From contig JARFJB010001970.1 of NCBI GenBank assembly GCA_036346205.1, positions 1,392,001 through 1,456,000 of the forward strand: a DNA stretch of 64,000 nucleotides, given 5' to 3'. Of the stretch, positions 46,218-59,437 are shown one piece after another. A program made the translations under genes and the position numbers. This stretch comes from Vesta saturnalis. Lineage: Eukaryota; Arthropoda; Insecta; Coleoptera; Lampyridae. How positions within the stretch are numbered: the first letter of the stretch is position 1; each line of letters begins with the position of its first letter. Below the pieces are notes generated by a model, which saw only the letters and a program-made list of their open reading frames with translations, was not told the origin of the DNA and did not search any database.

Positions 46218-46495
46218 CCTCGAAAATGGAAACGTGCACCAAAATCATCTTATATAATGCTCTATATTTTTTAAAATAATCTAGCCTTTGATAAGATTAT
46301 TATTGTCATAGAAATTGGTTTTTCCATTGACAAATTATATTTTAAATTTGATTATTTTGTTAGTTAACTCGATTACATATAACCAATATTACTACAAATT
46401 ATTGGCATTAATAGCTGAATTTACAAGTGTATGGCGTTTTGGTCAAAACAAAAAAAAACTACGTAATGTAATTTAATTATTGTATTGTTGATTTA

Positions 46496-47045
46496 TTGTT
46501 GTGCTATCAAATTAATGTGATGATAACCGATATTGTGACTATTGCTCACCTTAACATATGTTCCCTTACAACTCATTTTTTGAATTTTAAAAGTTTTGTT
46601 TTAAATGATGGCTTCAACATTATTGCATTAAGTGAGACTTGGTTGACAAACATGATTACTACTGAAGCAATTCAAATATATGGGTATAAGTTTTTTAGGT
46701 CTGATCGTCTGACGCGAGGAGGAGGTGTCGGTATGTATATAAAAAGTGATCTAAATTGTACAGTACTGTCATGCGAAACGGAGATTGAGCAAATGTGGGT
46801 TAGAATAAAAATTAATGGTTGTCCTTATGGTGTTGGCGTGGCGTATCGACCTCCAAAATTTAATTATAATCTCTTGCCACTTTTGAAACTAACTTATCCC
46901 GTGTTGCCCTAATAAATGAACGAATTATTTGTGTAGGAAATTTTAATGTGAACTTCTTAAACGTTTTAGACAATAACTCCCAAAAGTTGTTGTCCCTCTG
47001 CGATTCGTTTGATTTGAACCAGTGTGAAGATACCGACAATTTCTA
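46496..47045 (+). pseudogene. Non-LTR APE-type endonuclease, N-terminal part of ORF2
   Basis: The reading has IAHLNICSLTTHFLNF (metal-binding Asn), NIIALSETWLTN (catalytic Glu) and a Gly-rich RSDRLTRGGGVGMYIKS. GVGVAYRPPKFNYN and, after a stop at 46912, ICVGNFNVNFL follow. The last block is normally Gly-Asp-Phe-Asn; Asn has replaced the Asp. The domain would nick target DNA to prime reverse transcription. The protein ends before the RT, near the left edge of the satellite array. CR1-like affinity is suggested by the motif style. Confidence 0.75.
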
Positions 47046-47209
47046 GCACACAATAGCCCGATTATACACGAGCGACAACCTTGAGACATCCTAAATACCT
47101 TTACACATACCCTCATCCTACTGATCCATTGCACTGCAATAAAAATATTCCTCGTCCAATTAATTTTCAAACAAAAAGGTGTGGTAACAATAATTATGCC
47201 TGTAAAAGG

Positions 47210-49800
47210 ATATACAAAGAATAGATACCCCATTTCATTCCAAAAAGCATGCAAGGGTTAGAAATGCGTTTTCAACATGAAATGTCCCTATACAAAGATT
47301 CTAAAAGTACGTTAAAACGTATATAAAAAACAAATACCCAATTTCCTTGCAAAGGGGGTGAAAGGGTTAGAAACGCATTTCTAGCAAGTGACGATTCCAC
47401 ACCAAAATTGAACTTTTTTTCGTATGAAGGCCGCGAATCAAACTTTACCTGGTATATTCTAAAATTACATTAAAAACTCATAAAAAAAATAAGTACCCAA
47501 TTTTCTTGCAAAGGGGATGAAAGGGTTAGAAACGCATCTCAAGTATGTGATAATCCTACACCAAAATTGAATTTTAACTTTTTTCTTATCAAGGCCGCGA
47601 GAGATCAAACCTTACCTAGTATATTCTAAAAGTACATTAAAAACACATAAAAATAAGTACCTAATTTCCTTGCAAAGGGATGAAAGGGTTAGAAACGCAT
47701 TTCAAGCGTATGACGATTCTATACCTAAATTAAATTTTAACTTTATTTCGTATCAATGCCGCGAGAGTTCAAACTTTACCTAGTATATTCTCAAAAGTAC
47801 ATTAAAAAACACATAAAGGCTAAGTACCCAATTCCCTTGCGAAGGGGATGAAAGGGTTAGAAACATATTTCAAGCGTATAACGATTATATTCCAAAACCT
47901 AATTTAAACTTTTTTCGTGTCAAGGCCACGAGAGATCAAGTTTATTTAGTATATTCTAAAAGTACATTAAAAAACATATAAAAAAATAAGTACCTACCTA
48001 ATTTCCTTGCAGAGGGTATGAAAGGGTTAGGAACACATTTGAAGCGTATAACGATTCTGTACCAAAATTGAATTTTAACTTTATTTCGTATCAAGCCACG
48101 AGAGTCAAGTTTATAGTATTCTAAAAGTCATAAAAAACACACAAAAAATATGTAGCTAATTTCCTTTCGAAGGGGATTAGAAACGCATTTCAAGTGTATG
48201 ACGATTCTATGCCAAAATTGAATTTTAACTTTTTTTCTTATCAAGGCCGCGAAAGATCAAACTTTACCTAGTATATTCTCAAAATATATTGAAAAACACA
48301 TAAAAAAATAAGTACCTAATTTCCTTGAAGAGAGCATGAACGGGTTAGAAACACATTTGAAGCGTATGACGATTCTGTACCAAAATTGAATTTTAACTTT
48401 ATTTCGTATCAAGGACGCGAGAGATCAGACTTTACCTAGTATATTCTCAAAATATATTGAAAAACACATACAAAAATAAGAACCCCCATTTCCCTGCAAA
48501 GGGGATGAAAGGGTTAGAAACGCATTTCAAACGTGTGATGGTCCTTCACTAAAATTGAGTTTTAACTTTTTTTCTCATCAAGGCCGCGAGAGATTAAACT
48601 TTACCTAGTATATTCTAAAAGCACATTAAAAAACACATAAAAAATAAGTATCTAATTTCCTTGCAAAGGGGATGAAAGGGTTAGGAACGCATTTCAAGCG
48701 TATGTCGATTCTATACCAAAATGGAATTATAACTTTTTTTCGTATCAAGGCCACGAGAGATCAAACTTTACCTATTATATTCTAAAATTACATTAAAAAC
48801 ACATCAAAAATATGTACCTAATTTCCTTACAAAGGGGATGAAAGGGTTAGAAACACATTTCAAGCGTATGACGATTCTATACCAAAATTGAAAACTTTTT
48901 TTCGTATCAAGGTCGCGAGAGATCAAACTTTACCTAGTATGTTCTAAAAGTACATTAAAAACACATTAAAAATAAATACCTAATTTCCTTGCAAAGGGGA
49001 TGGAAGGGTTAGAAACGCATTTCAAGTGTATGACGATTCTATGCCAAAATTAAATTTTAACTTTTTTTCTTATCAAGACCGCGAGAGATCAAACTTTACC
49101 TAGTATATTCTAAAATTACATCAAAAACACATCAAAAATATGTACCTAATTTCCTTACAAAGGGGATGGAAGGGTTAGAAACGCATTTCAAGTGTATGAC
49201 GATTCTATACCAAAATTGAATTTTAACTTTTTTTCGTATCAAGGCCGCGAGATATCAGACTTTACCTAGTGTATTCTAAAAGTACATTGAAAAACACATA
49301 AAACAATAAGTATCCAATTTCCTTGCAAAGGGGATGAAAGGGTTACAAACGCATTTCAAGCGCATGACGATTCTATACCAAAATTGAATTTTAACTTTTC
49401 TTCGTATCAAGGCCGCAAAAGAACAAACTTTACCTAGTATATTATAAATGTACATTAAAAAACACATAAGTAAGTACCTAATTTCCTTACAAAGTGGGTG
49501 AAGGGGTTAGAAACGCATTTCAAGACTATGACGATCCTATACCAAAATTGAATTTTAACTTTATTTCTTATCAAGGCCGCGTGAGATCAAACTTTACCTA
49601 GTGTATTCTAAAAGTACATTAAAAAACACATAAAAAATAAGTACATAATTTCTTTGCAAAAGAGATGGAACGGTTAGAAACGCATTTCAAGTGTATGACA
49701 ATTCTATACCAAAATTTAATTTTAACTTTTCGTCGTCAAGGCCACAAAAGAACAAACGTTACCTAGTATATTATAAAAGTAAGTTAAAAAACACATATGT
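47210..49800. repeat. Tandem satellite array, unit about 166 bp, about 16 copies
   Basis: The phrase GGATGAAAGGGTTAGAAACG recurs near 47363, 47521, 47680, 47850, 48027, 48176, 48343, 48510, 48678, 48843, 49013, 49170, 49338, 49505 and 49675. It is followed each time by TATGACGATTCTATACCAAA and later by CCGCGAGAGATCAAACTTTA and TTTACCTAGTATATTC. Mean spacing from 47521 to 49675 is close to 166 bases. Units differ by point changes and short indels, and the first (47210-47340) is the most diverged. All units are in the same orientation. Short frames in it are not genes. Confidence 0.95.
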
Positions 49801-49802
49801 AG

Positions 49803-50260
49803 GTTGAATTTTTTTAAATGGAACCCCTTATATATTATTGCATATTTGGATTCCTTGGTCTAATTATTTTAATAAATGTTTAAAATATCTACCACCTTGT
49901 TCTAAGCAAATTTTAATGCTACGACGGAAAGGATTTTTAACCCTATTTAACCTTGCTGGGTTGATAGTTCCAAAAACGTTTCGGATTCTGTTTTTCATGT
50001 TTTCGCAGTGGTTGACATACACTTTTTCCGTGACGTACCCCCACAAAAAGAAATAAAGCGGAGAAGTATCTGAAGTCTCGCTGACCATCGTGTTGCTCCA
50101 TCCCTTTCTATCCACTCTTCAACAAATTCTTTATTAAGCCATTCACTTACTGTACAGTGTAATGTGCTGAACCTATTTTTGTACAAAAGTACATATTTGC
50201 GCCACTTATAGGCAAATGGCCGAAGCCCGAAATGTTTAAAACTACCCAATTACAGATAAC
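49803..50260 (-). pseudogene. Tc1/mariner transposase C-terminal relic beside the satellite
   Basis: Two minus-strand frames, 50249-49995 and 50115-49864, read as one C-terminal part. YKNRFSTLHCTVSEWLNKEF and WIERDGAT come from the region before the third catalytic block. LYFFLWGYVTEKVYVN follows, with Tyr for the last acidic residue, then RIRNVFGTINPARLNRV and CLEQGGRYFKHLL. A tip-like AACCCCTTATATATTA at about 49823 marks the 3' end. The N-terminal two-thirds are absent. Confidence 0.68.
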
Positions 50261-52364
50261 TGTGTTAGTTTATTTAACTCTCGTTAGAGGGCAGAATTTT
50301 GGGTCATTCACACATAATAGATCTATTTAATAAATCTCGATCGGTAACAAAGAAATCAACATAAAACTAAAAATTTTCGTTTTAAAGAACGTACTACGTT
50401 TCTCTTGTACTTTTTGTAGTCGCCATTTTACGACGCTATGAAAAATTTCTGAGCTCTTCTAAAATTTCTTCAATCGATGATATTTCGGATGTGAATTAAA
50501 AGAATTAATTGCAGCAAAACTTACTTGGGCTTTTCTGGAAAGTTACTGTTCAAATTGCTTGTTGTTCGCAAGAAAAAATTGCGGATCTAAACGAGTTTTT
50601 CGTCATAAAAGCGGTAAGCTGTTTCTTAGGCCTTTTACTTGCTATTAATTCATAAACTTCTTTGTTAGGGACTGAAAACGTACATCCATAAAAATTACAT
50701 CACGATTGACTAGTGAAAGGCATTTCGTACCACTTCAGTGTGCCCGCCTGCAATCGTAGGGGTAATTGACGTTAATTTCATCTCATATAATACTTGCGTA
50801 CCTTTCCATTTAGCTTCTTTTTTTGTGTATTTCTGTAATCGTGGCTACCTGCGGAAGTCTTATTACTGCTGGATTTAAATCGTGACTGTTCGGAACTTCT
50901 AACCAGGTGGGAACTTAAACTTACATCCATCGTTTAACGGTGTATGAATATCTTCATACTCACTTGGTTCGTCTACACTAGCCCACTACTGTATCAACAA
51001 TGTGGTAACATTTTCTACTCTACCAAAGGTCAGAACTTTTGTTATTATTATTCGCATGGACTTAATTACTACATTCTCACTGCACGTGTTAGGAGTCGTG
51101 AATCTGCTCTACAAGGGTTCAAGTAACGTGCTACTCCCTAGAAAATTGAATCACTTAATGTAACTACAGTATAATTCACTCACGGTTAATAAATCTACTT
51201 AATTATTACCTTGATCTGTACTTAAGTGGTCTCCATAATTTTTAAACTGGAATTGCTAATACTATTTGGTAGTTTGTCTACCACGCCCATTACCCACGTT
51301 AAGGTAGCGTCCATTAGCAGTAGCTATTGCATATTAGTTTCAGAAATATTACTTTTCATACGCACAAGCACATGATTTCCATCCCCTTTTTTAAATTAGG
51401 TTCTGCGCGGTTTAACTATAACTTTTATGTACATTTCAAGTTTTATACATTTACATGTAACTTTAAAAATTGTTTACCTCAGTTCGTTTCGTCTTTTGAG
51501 TGTATGCGCTTTACATGTAACTTTACTTAAGATATTGTATTATTATGTTGGAGTTTTGAAACTAAGGAAAGTTCCTGCTATTATTTATATATTTTCATTT
51601 AAAATTTAACTTTTACTGTACTTGTATTTAATTTTTGTGGGAAAGTTATCTCTGTTTTTTTTCTAGTAGCTGGTACGAATTAACCTATTACTGAATACTT
51701 AACTTAAAGGGCGAACTGAATCGTCCTGTCGACACAATTTTGTAATTAATTTATGAGTAATGAATATTTTAACTTTGATATAATTTGTGGGGTGTTGTGA
51801 AACCACAGCAAGTGTATGTTAAATAAGGTTTGGTTATTAAAACGCTTTCCTAGCGTAGGTATGTTTTTCTTCAGCTTCTCCGTAAATAAAAGATCTTTCA
51901 TTTCCGAAAGTTAAACGTTCAAATTAACTAATTGTGAATGATAATTTTCTTTTGCGTTGAATTTAAAGAACCCTCTTGACTTGCTAACGTGTGATTAATT
52001 TTATTGTGTTAAATGTGGTGTTCGCCGCATGGTAATAACAAAGATTTAATTTAACTTTAAAGACACATTTTATTTATTATGTATCTACATGCCTAAAAGG
52101 CATGTAGGTCTTACGTTACACTACAACATTTTCTTAATCTCTCTTCCCCATTTTCTCTCCTTTCCTTTAATTCCCTACTTACCTCCTTCAACATCGTTAT
52201 CCAGGAGTCGGGATAACGGTGGTGTCTGTATTTGAGGAGCGGCTTCTGGATCCTAATCTCTACGGAATCTTCTTAACCCTCCCGAACTGTGCTGATTCGG
52301 CGATTCTTCGCTATCTGTAGGTGAGTAGAGACCCCTTTCTCCTTTTTTTTCTGCGCTTCCCTTT
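50261..52364. other. No recognisable gene
   Basis: AT-rich DNA with short frames lacking motifs. A clean hairpin occurs at 52085-52107 (CTACATGCCT, loop AAA, complement arm). The pyrimidine-rich stretch at about 52110-52360 is less AT-rich, but neither strand gives a protein I recognise. Confidence 0.4.
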
Positions 52365-52960
52365 TCAAAACGTGACAACAGGCACGGTGTGGATGTGCGC
52401 CATCTCGCTGAAAATACATGTTCCTAATTTGAGCGAACGGTACATCTTACAGAAGTCGAAATAATTTATTATGAGGAAATTCAAGTACAAATTCGAATTT
52501 GGAATACCGTCGAACAAAAAGGTAGCAACAATTGAAATCCGAAGTACCATTTCTCTTGACTGTGAACTCATAAATAGTAAGGGTTTCCATCTGATTAATA
52601 ATGAAAATCATACTGGATAACAAATCTATTGCGGTGGAAGGTACACTCGTCTGTAAACATGATCTTATCCAAAAATTGTAAATTTTCATTTAACTTTTGT
52701 TCTGCCCAATTGCAACAATTAATCCTGTTTTGAAAATTGGTCTCTTTGAGCTCTTGATGTAGTTGGATGTGATAAAGATGAAATTTGTTTTTTCTAATTA
52801 TTCTTCTGACATATGCTCTTGAAATTCTCTTTCGAGTTATCGCGTACTCGTATGGGGATTTTCTATTACTGCAGTTCAAATATTGAGTTGATTATCTTCG
52901 TTCGATGTAGGTTTAATTCTTTTCTAGTTTTCAAGATTATTTATTTATGTATTTATTTAT
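52365..52960 (-). pseudogene. Tc1/mariner transposase relic (middle part)
   Basis: The minus-strand frame 52879-52595 has RRIIRKNKFHLYHIQLHQEL, then NFQNRINCCNWAEQKLNEN and the first catalytic block IMFTDECTFHRNRF with Asp. Further frames to about 52365 contain DFNCCYLFV and a second-block reading FQRDGAHPHRACC. Helix-turn-helix and third block are not found. Frameshifts separate all pieces. It belongs to the same broad group as elements A to D. Confidence 0.65.
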
Positions 52961-55900
52961 TGCTGTTGCAATAAATCTTTCTAACAGGTTTGTAAATGAT
53001 TCTTCCCTTGGATGACGCTTCTGATCAGGATACCTTACTTTCTACACCCGACTCGATAGGAACGGATTTCTAGTTCATCCTCCAAAAGCCATGTTAATCA
53101 ATAATTTCATTTTTTTACTTAAATTTAATGTTAACTACTCAAAAAAAGCTCTAACCAGAAATAGCAGCACGGAGTAGTACCTAACGTCAAAGTAATGTTA
53201 AAGTTGCAGAATTGGTTTATCTCTCACAGCCTGCTAGTTACTCAGAAATTATAAATTGAAAAATACAGCAAATTAATAAGAAATTGTGAAATTAAAAGAA
53301 ATATATCCAAGATAGATACCGACAAATTTATTTCGTTAGAACGGTAAAAAAATCCGCAAAAATAAAAAAAATGACCGTTCCGTTTGAAAAAATCAAGTTA
53401 CATTGACTGAAATTTTTCTAAATTGACAAAGTAATTTCTCTAAAAACGCAAAAAAAATTGGGATTTGACCGTCCGATCTACGGTAGTACATGTCTAGTAA
53501 CATGTCATGTCGTTCTAAGTTCTGTGATCACAGCGATATTTAATTCTTTTCAGACATCTACTTTTTGTAAAAATGACAAATTGCGGCTAAACGATTCGAT
53601 TTAGGTACCATGTGGGATACATAAAGTTGGATTAGAATTTACCAAGGAATCCAAGCGTGTAATAATATACAGGGGGTTCTATTTAAAAATATGCAACTTT
53701 GATATAAATCGCCCGGCATAAACTTTGAAATTCAAGTGAAAATATTTTAGGTTTGTAGCCATAATGATACCCCACCACATCCCATTAACAAACTTTAGAA
53801 ATATTCCTTAATAAACCCACAATCTTCCGACCACGCACTATTGGGCCACCCTGCACAGCGGTCATAGGTAACCAGAATAATAAGCAAAGTTCAAAAAGCG
53901 TTTGCGTTTTTGTTCTTATGTAAAGATGTTAGTATTGTACAGTCTTGAAAAGAGAACAAAGCGCTTTATCAGATATCTACTGTGCTTTTGTTTTTAAGAA
54001 ATAAAAATAATTGAGAATTATCAAGTAATGACAATACAAAAATAACTTCCATACTTTTGGGATGCTCTGTACAATTGTATACGTTATGTTGGATATCAAT
54101 TATAGCAACTTTTTAATACACTAAAGGCATAATTGTGTTTCTCAACAAAAGATAGTTTACCCAAAATCCTTCCAACTGCTAATTTCTGATCTATTAAATA
54201 TTTAAATGCGATGCCTTAAAGTGTGAAAAATTTATCCATAACAGCTTTAAAAAAACGTTTTAAATTGGTAATCCAGTGTATAACTTAAAATAGTGTCATA
54301 TATAATCTGTAATTGTTGAAATGTTTTTATGTTTACTCTATGTTTATTCATTTGTTTGTTTATAATGACAAATGTAAATAACTCTAAGATTGCTTCATTT
54401 CCTTCCATTGATGCTGTGAGGGAACGTGTGACATTTCGTTTCGTGGTTCAAGATTAACAAACATTTTAAATACATAAATTAGTAATTAATAAAATAATAG
54501 TAATAAATTTGGATTGGTGTTTTTTTAAGGTTTTAAATACTCGGTAAGCGAAATTTAGACTCATTAAAAAGGATTCGCTGATGTTGATAAGCAAATGTAT
54601 TTTCCCTGCAAATAAATTGCAACAGCTCTTCACTAATTCACTACCAGAGATTTTGCAATATAATTATGGCTTTACAATAGGCGCAAATAATTACATTCAA
54701 TAGTTATTAGTAATACTAATATCCAATACAAAACTACACAAAAAATAAATTTTAACAGTACAGTCGTACATTAGGTACGTAAATTAATCAATTTAAATCA
54801 GAACTGATAGCTGTTTGAGTGCGAGATTAGCCAAAATGTAAATAAAGCGATTTGCATATTTTATTGTAACCAAACTTTAATTGTTCTGAATGTACTCAAA
54901 GAGAAAAACCTTTGGTAATTTACCTTAGTGAATTATTACTAAATCGTATATGAATATAAATGGTTATTTAGCACTCTTGAGAAGACAACATTAAATTTTG
55001 CAAAGTGATTAAATAAATAGCTTGAAAGGTGGTTGTGTTTTTTCTAATCCTATGAAGTGAAAATTTTCCATTTAAGTATTCCAACTAAGTTTTTCTATTA
55101 TAAGGCTCTTATGCCTATTAGTTACTTTAATTTATTAATGCAAATTTTACTCTACCAACGGCTTAGCTCAAATGTCGGAGACGGGGTGTTTCGAAGGTTG
55201 TCTCTGAGTTGTACTAATTAAAATTAATTTAGAAAAAAGTTTACTACCTATTTTCACCATCGACAATAACAGAATATGTACAAACTTAAGATGCTCCAAC
55301 TTCTATTTAACATACTGCTGAAGATGGACAAGAAAATAACACAATTTGCGGTAACTGGGTCGTTACTGAGTCGGCTACGAGCGGTTATTCAGCTTCGATT
55401 AAGAATTTGCCATTATTTCGGTCAAAATACGATAATTTACAAATTAATAAAATTTCGAAAATGCAACTCTGATGTCAGGTAGCGGATATACGGTACTACG
55501 ATAAGGATTTTAAATTCTATCTGGTAGTATTTTTAAAAGCTAGATTTATTTCAATATTAAATATTATGTTTCTATACATTTTTAAAGAAATGTTTCTAGA
55601 CCAATGTTCGTAAAATAAAATCGATATTTTATTGTATGTATTGTTTTGGTGGAATGTTAATTTGATTTTAACAATTGCTTTTTATGAAGGAGAAGGGATA
55701 ATTAAAGGATTACGTTAATTAAAATACGGAGAGGAGTGGACTACCACGAATCGCAGTTATGAAAATACATCTGTTAATTTATCACCGTTCGGATTGAACT
55801 AAACGAATTTGTGATCCAGAATTTTTAGAAGATGTTTGATCATTTAAAAACAACACTACAAGCTAATGGTTATTCCATTAAAGAAATTAATAATATAATT

Positions 55901-56079
55901 AAACCTTATTAGTTTAGTTGATCGACCTATTTTCACAGTTTTTGCTTTTATAGCGCGATGTTTCGGAAACGGACTATGCTTCCGTCATGAGGCTTGGTTC
56001 TAAGAGGGACGGTTTTCCCACTTAAGTCGAATTCATATATCATTTCTTTTCACTTCCACTTGGTAATCCAATATGAGTT
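52961..56079. other. Long gene-free AT-rich stretch with one MITE-like remnant
   Basis: A pair of opposed tips, TATACAGGGGGTTCTATTTA at 53666 and GGGCCACCCTGCACA near 53846-53860, may bound a 190-bp MITE. Elsewhere no coding similarity was seen; frames such as 55276-55482 lack motifs. Confidence 0.4.
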
Positions 56080-57620
56080 TCATTCTAGGATGTTGTTTTT
56101 ATGATCCTGAGTTCTCACTTTGAGTGGTCCACTTTTATCTCCTATGTATGCTTTGCCGCATTCGCACGGTAGGTTGTATACACACAGTAATTCTGGTCTT
56201 CATTGTATGGTTTGGTTTTGGTTAATATTCCACTGAGCGTTCTTGTGCGTATCTTGTATTTGCTGCATATCCTACGGACTGTGTCTGAGGTATCTTCTAT
56301 ATCTAGTATTATCGTTGTGTATTTAGATTCTTCTTTTTGGGTTACCTTTTCGCTGCTTAGGTCAAGTGTTAGATCGGAGTAGCTATTTTCATTAACTGTT
56401 TTATCGATATTCCTTTTTTCTTTTTTCAAGTCTTGTTTTGAGCATATTGTTTTAGCTCTACCGTAGAATTATCTTGCCACACCTAACTTCGCGCTTTCGT
56501 AGTGATTGGAGTTGTAGTGTAGGTGCCTCTCCGTGTGGATAGGTTTCCTGTATACACTTGTCATGAAAGTATGGTCAATCCTGTGTACAAGTACATCCAG
56601 GAATGGCAGTTTTTGTTCCGACACCAATCCCATTGTGAATTTTATCAAGGACCAAACTACTAAGGTATTGTCCACATACCTGAAACATATCCTTGGTTTT
56701 TCCGTAAACTCGGATATCGATTGATCTTCGAAGTCTTCCATATATATATAATTAATATAATATATATATAATATATATAAGGCTCACTATGGGTGATAGT
56801 GAGGAACCCATCGCCATCCCAAGCTCTCAGTAGAGTTTGTCTTCTACTTGGAGGTATGCATTTTAATGCGTATTCGTCTAACGTTTCATCCTTTTCCAGC
56901 CTCTCCCTTCTGATAGGTAGTGCCTTGTCGGTGGCGCATCTTTGAATAGACTCACGATGTTGAAGCTTGTCAGCATTTCTTCGTGGTTAGCTTAGAAGTT
57001 CCTGATGGTTTCCACGAAGTGCTGTCATAGGCTCGTTTTTTCCCGATAAGGGTGTGCCGATGCATAGCAGATAGTGTGCTAATGGGTGACAAGTTGAATT
57101 TATCGAGCTCACAATTGGAATTCCTTTCGTATGGATCTTCGGTAGGCCATACAGATGCGGAAGTTTGGCGTAGGTTGGGGTGAGTTTAGTTCTCTGGTAA
57201 TCGGAGAACTCCCCCTTGTGTTTTTCCGGCGTCCGATATATCCATCTATCGATTGATGGTGATGATAGGGTATTTTGGTATTTGTTTGTACTCGTTCCCG
57301 TCTAGTAGTTGTTGGATCTTACTGTTGTAAGTTTCCATATCCATTACCACAGTCACGTTTCCTTTCTCTATCGGAAGAATTTTGATCGATGGGTTTAGGT
57401 TTAGTTCACCTAGATGAATCTAGGACTGATCTAACCTTACTTCTTTATTCTTCGGCTTCTTCAGGATCTAATTTCATAACTATTTCTTCGACTGCGGTTA
57501 CCATATCTACTTTCGGACCTCCATTTCGTTTTTGTTCAGCTGTCGTTTATGACAATGTTTTTGCGAATAATGTAGGTTGGTTATTTCTTCTCCATAATTA
57601 GATTTTCTAGATTCTTTTGC
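56080..57620 (-). pseudogene. Penelope-like retroelement, RT and GIY-YIG nuclease
   Basis: Read on the minus strand from about 57620. SIKILPIEKGNVTVVMDMET is near 57350 and LPHLYGLPKIHTKGIPIVSS near 57150, both in the fingers region. LGMAMGSSLSPIVSL is near 56800. MEDFEDQSISEF and RICFRYVDNTLVVW come next, where the catalytic Tyr-Val-Asp-Asp is Tyr-Val-Asp-Asn. KLPFLDVLVHRIDHTF and VYRKPIHTERHLHYNSNHY are at 56500-56600. The nuclease follows: DTVRRICSKYKIRTRT, then VYNLPCECGKAYIGDKSGPL in a shifted frame near 56150. Penelope enzymes prime reverse transcription with this nuclease. The end of the GIY-YIG domain is lost near 56080. Several stops and an AT-rich gap at 56741-56780 interrupt it. 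Confidence 0.82.
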
Positions 57621-57744
57621 TGAATTTCCTTATGCTTTGCCTTGGTGATCATCACTGTTAGGATAAATACGGCTACCAGAAATAAGTATTCAAGCACCAA
57701 GGCACTAGTTAACTGAAGATGGCCGCGATGACAATGTAGAATTC

Positions 57745-58140
57745 TGCGAAAATATGCCGGAAAGAATTGTAGAACATCCTACCTATCTGCACAAAATCTG
57801 TTTTAGCGACAAATGTACATTTTTGAAATGGTAATGTCCTTAGACAAAACTGTCAGTGCTGGAGTGATACAAACTCTGATATTTTTCAGAAAACCCACAT
57901 CCAGTGTCCACAGAAATGGTTTGGACAGGGATATTGGGAAACCATATCGTTTGATTTCTATTCATTAAGCAAAACTTAGCTGGAGAATTGTATCTAAATG
58001 TGTTGGAAAATATTATCGATCCTTATTACCGAAATTATCAAGGATAAATGGAAATTATGTTCTAACAAGATGAGCTCTGCCGCATTCTTCCACTAATGTA
58101 CGCAATTATTTAGACACTAATTTCTGTGTCGTTGGCAAAT
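57745..58140 (+). pseudogene. Tc1-like transposase fragment
   Basis: The plus-strand reading has EFCENMPERIVEHPTYLHKI, then the first catalytic block ICFSDKCTFLKW, with Asp kept but Glu replaced by Lys. NPHPVSTEMVWTGILGNHIV and LAGELYLNVLENIID follow, then a damaged second block FQQDELCRILP. Frameshifts and stops are frequent. Only the middle of the protein survives, and no terminal repeats were assigned. Confidence 0.65.
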
Positions 58141-58646
58141 TAGAATAATTAAGTTAGTAGATTAGAAAATTACTATTAAAAAGTATATAGAACTCAGTAT
58201 AATAATTTACCAAACTAAGAAATGATAACTACGTAAATTAAAATGAAAGTTACAAACTTAGGAACTAATCCGAAAACGTTTAACAAGAAAAGCTGTTTTA
58301 AAAAAAGCGGATGTAAAGTTACTGAAATTATTCAATCATTTTTGAAGTTCATTGCTTGTTCTTAATATAGCCCATTTCAAGAAAATTTCTTCCTTTAATG
58401 GTTTCTTTACGTAGTGATACCTTTATCTGGTCAAATTCCATATTATGGCTCTTCATATTACAATAAGAAGTGAGGGCTGAAAGAACTGGTTTAATTGTAC
58501 AGTATTTCTTATGTTGCTAAAGTCTATTTGGTAGTTTTGGAGATGTTTGGCCAATATATTGAAGATGACAGTTTTTGATAGGTACACAATACGCCACGTC
58601 AGATTTTTTAATAGTAGGAACTTTGTTTTTTACCTTCCAACCTATT

Positions 58647-58714
<68 letters not shown>

Positions 58715-59430
58715 GGTGACATAGAAAAAAGTGCCATGCACAGTGCTACGCGACACTAAAATAAGGAAAAAGTTTCTATGAAATTAGGTCCGCAACGCCT
58801 TCGTTTAAAAGATATAGGGTGTTTAAGTTTAATTATTTTTTTGTTTTTTTTTAATATTTTTTTACAATGATGTAATAAGCGGACTAAATTGTATACAGGG
58901 GCTTTTTATCACGCAGAATTCAAATATGACCTTAGTTCCTTTATTACTGATAGAGGGCCCCACGTACAGGTTTCCATGTTGTTTGAATCGGTCCTAACTT
59001 TTTGCCTTACACTGTATGTCATTTTCGACTGGAAAAATTTGTTTTCCCATCTTTTCTGCTTCAGAAAGGTATACCTTGTTGAAGTCGCTAGGACCAACGG
59101 TTTACGAGAAAAATGCATACGATGCATACAAATTATCCAAAAGCGCCAAAGTAACTTATTTGCAAAAACAATAACATAACACATCAACAATTAAATTTTA
59201 ATAGCAACAATGAAGGGCAGTGATTAAAAAAAACATTCTTAGAATTTACTTGTCGTATATCAGCAAGCTATATAATCAGACTAATCCAGCAAGTTCTTAG
59301 AAGTTTACGAAAAAATTAGTACCAATTTTCCTTCCTGTACTAACGGAAATGAATACAAACCAATAGTGAAAGAGTTTTGTTAGGTGGAATTGTTTTGGAG
59401 TTATCAATAGCAGGTATGTACGTATTAAGG
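58141..59430. other. Spacer with (TA)n and an orphan transposon tip
   Basis: A (TA)n tract at 58652-58711 abuts TATACAGGGTGACATAGAAA at 58708. Frames at 58889-59190 overlap on opposite strands and have no recognised family. No second tip was found for this end. Confidence 0.45.
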
Positions 59431-59437
59431 CTCCGGA

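Noticed and set aside
47210..49800. Regularly spaced repeat resembling a CRISPR array
   Set aside because: The whole 166-bp unit is repeated, not short repeats with unique spacers, and the context is eukaryotic satellite DNA.
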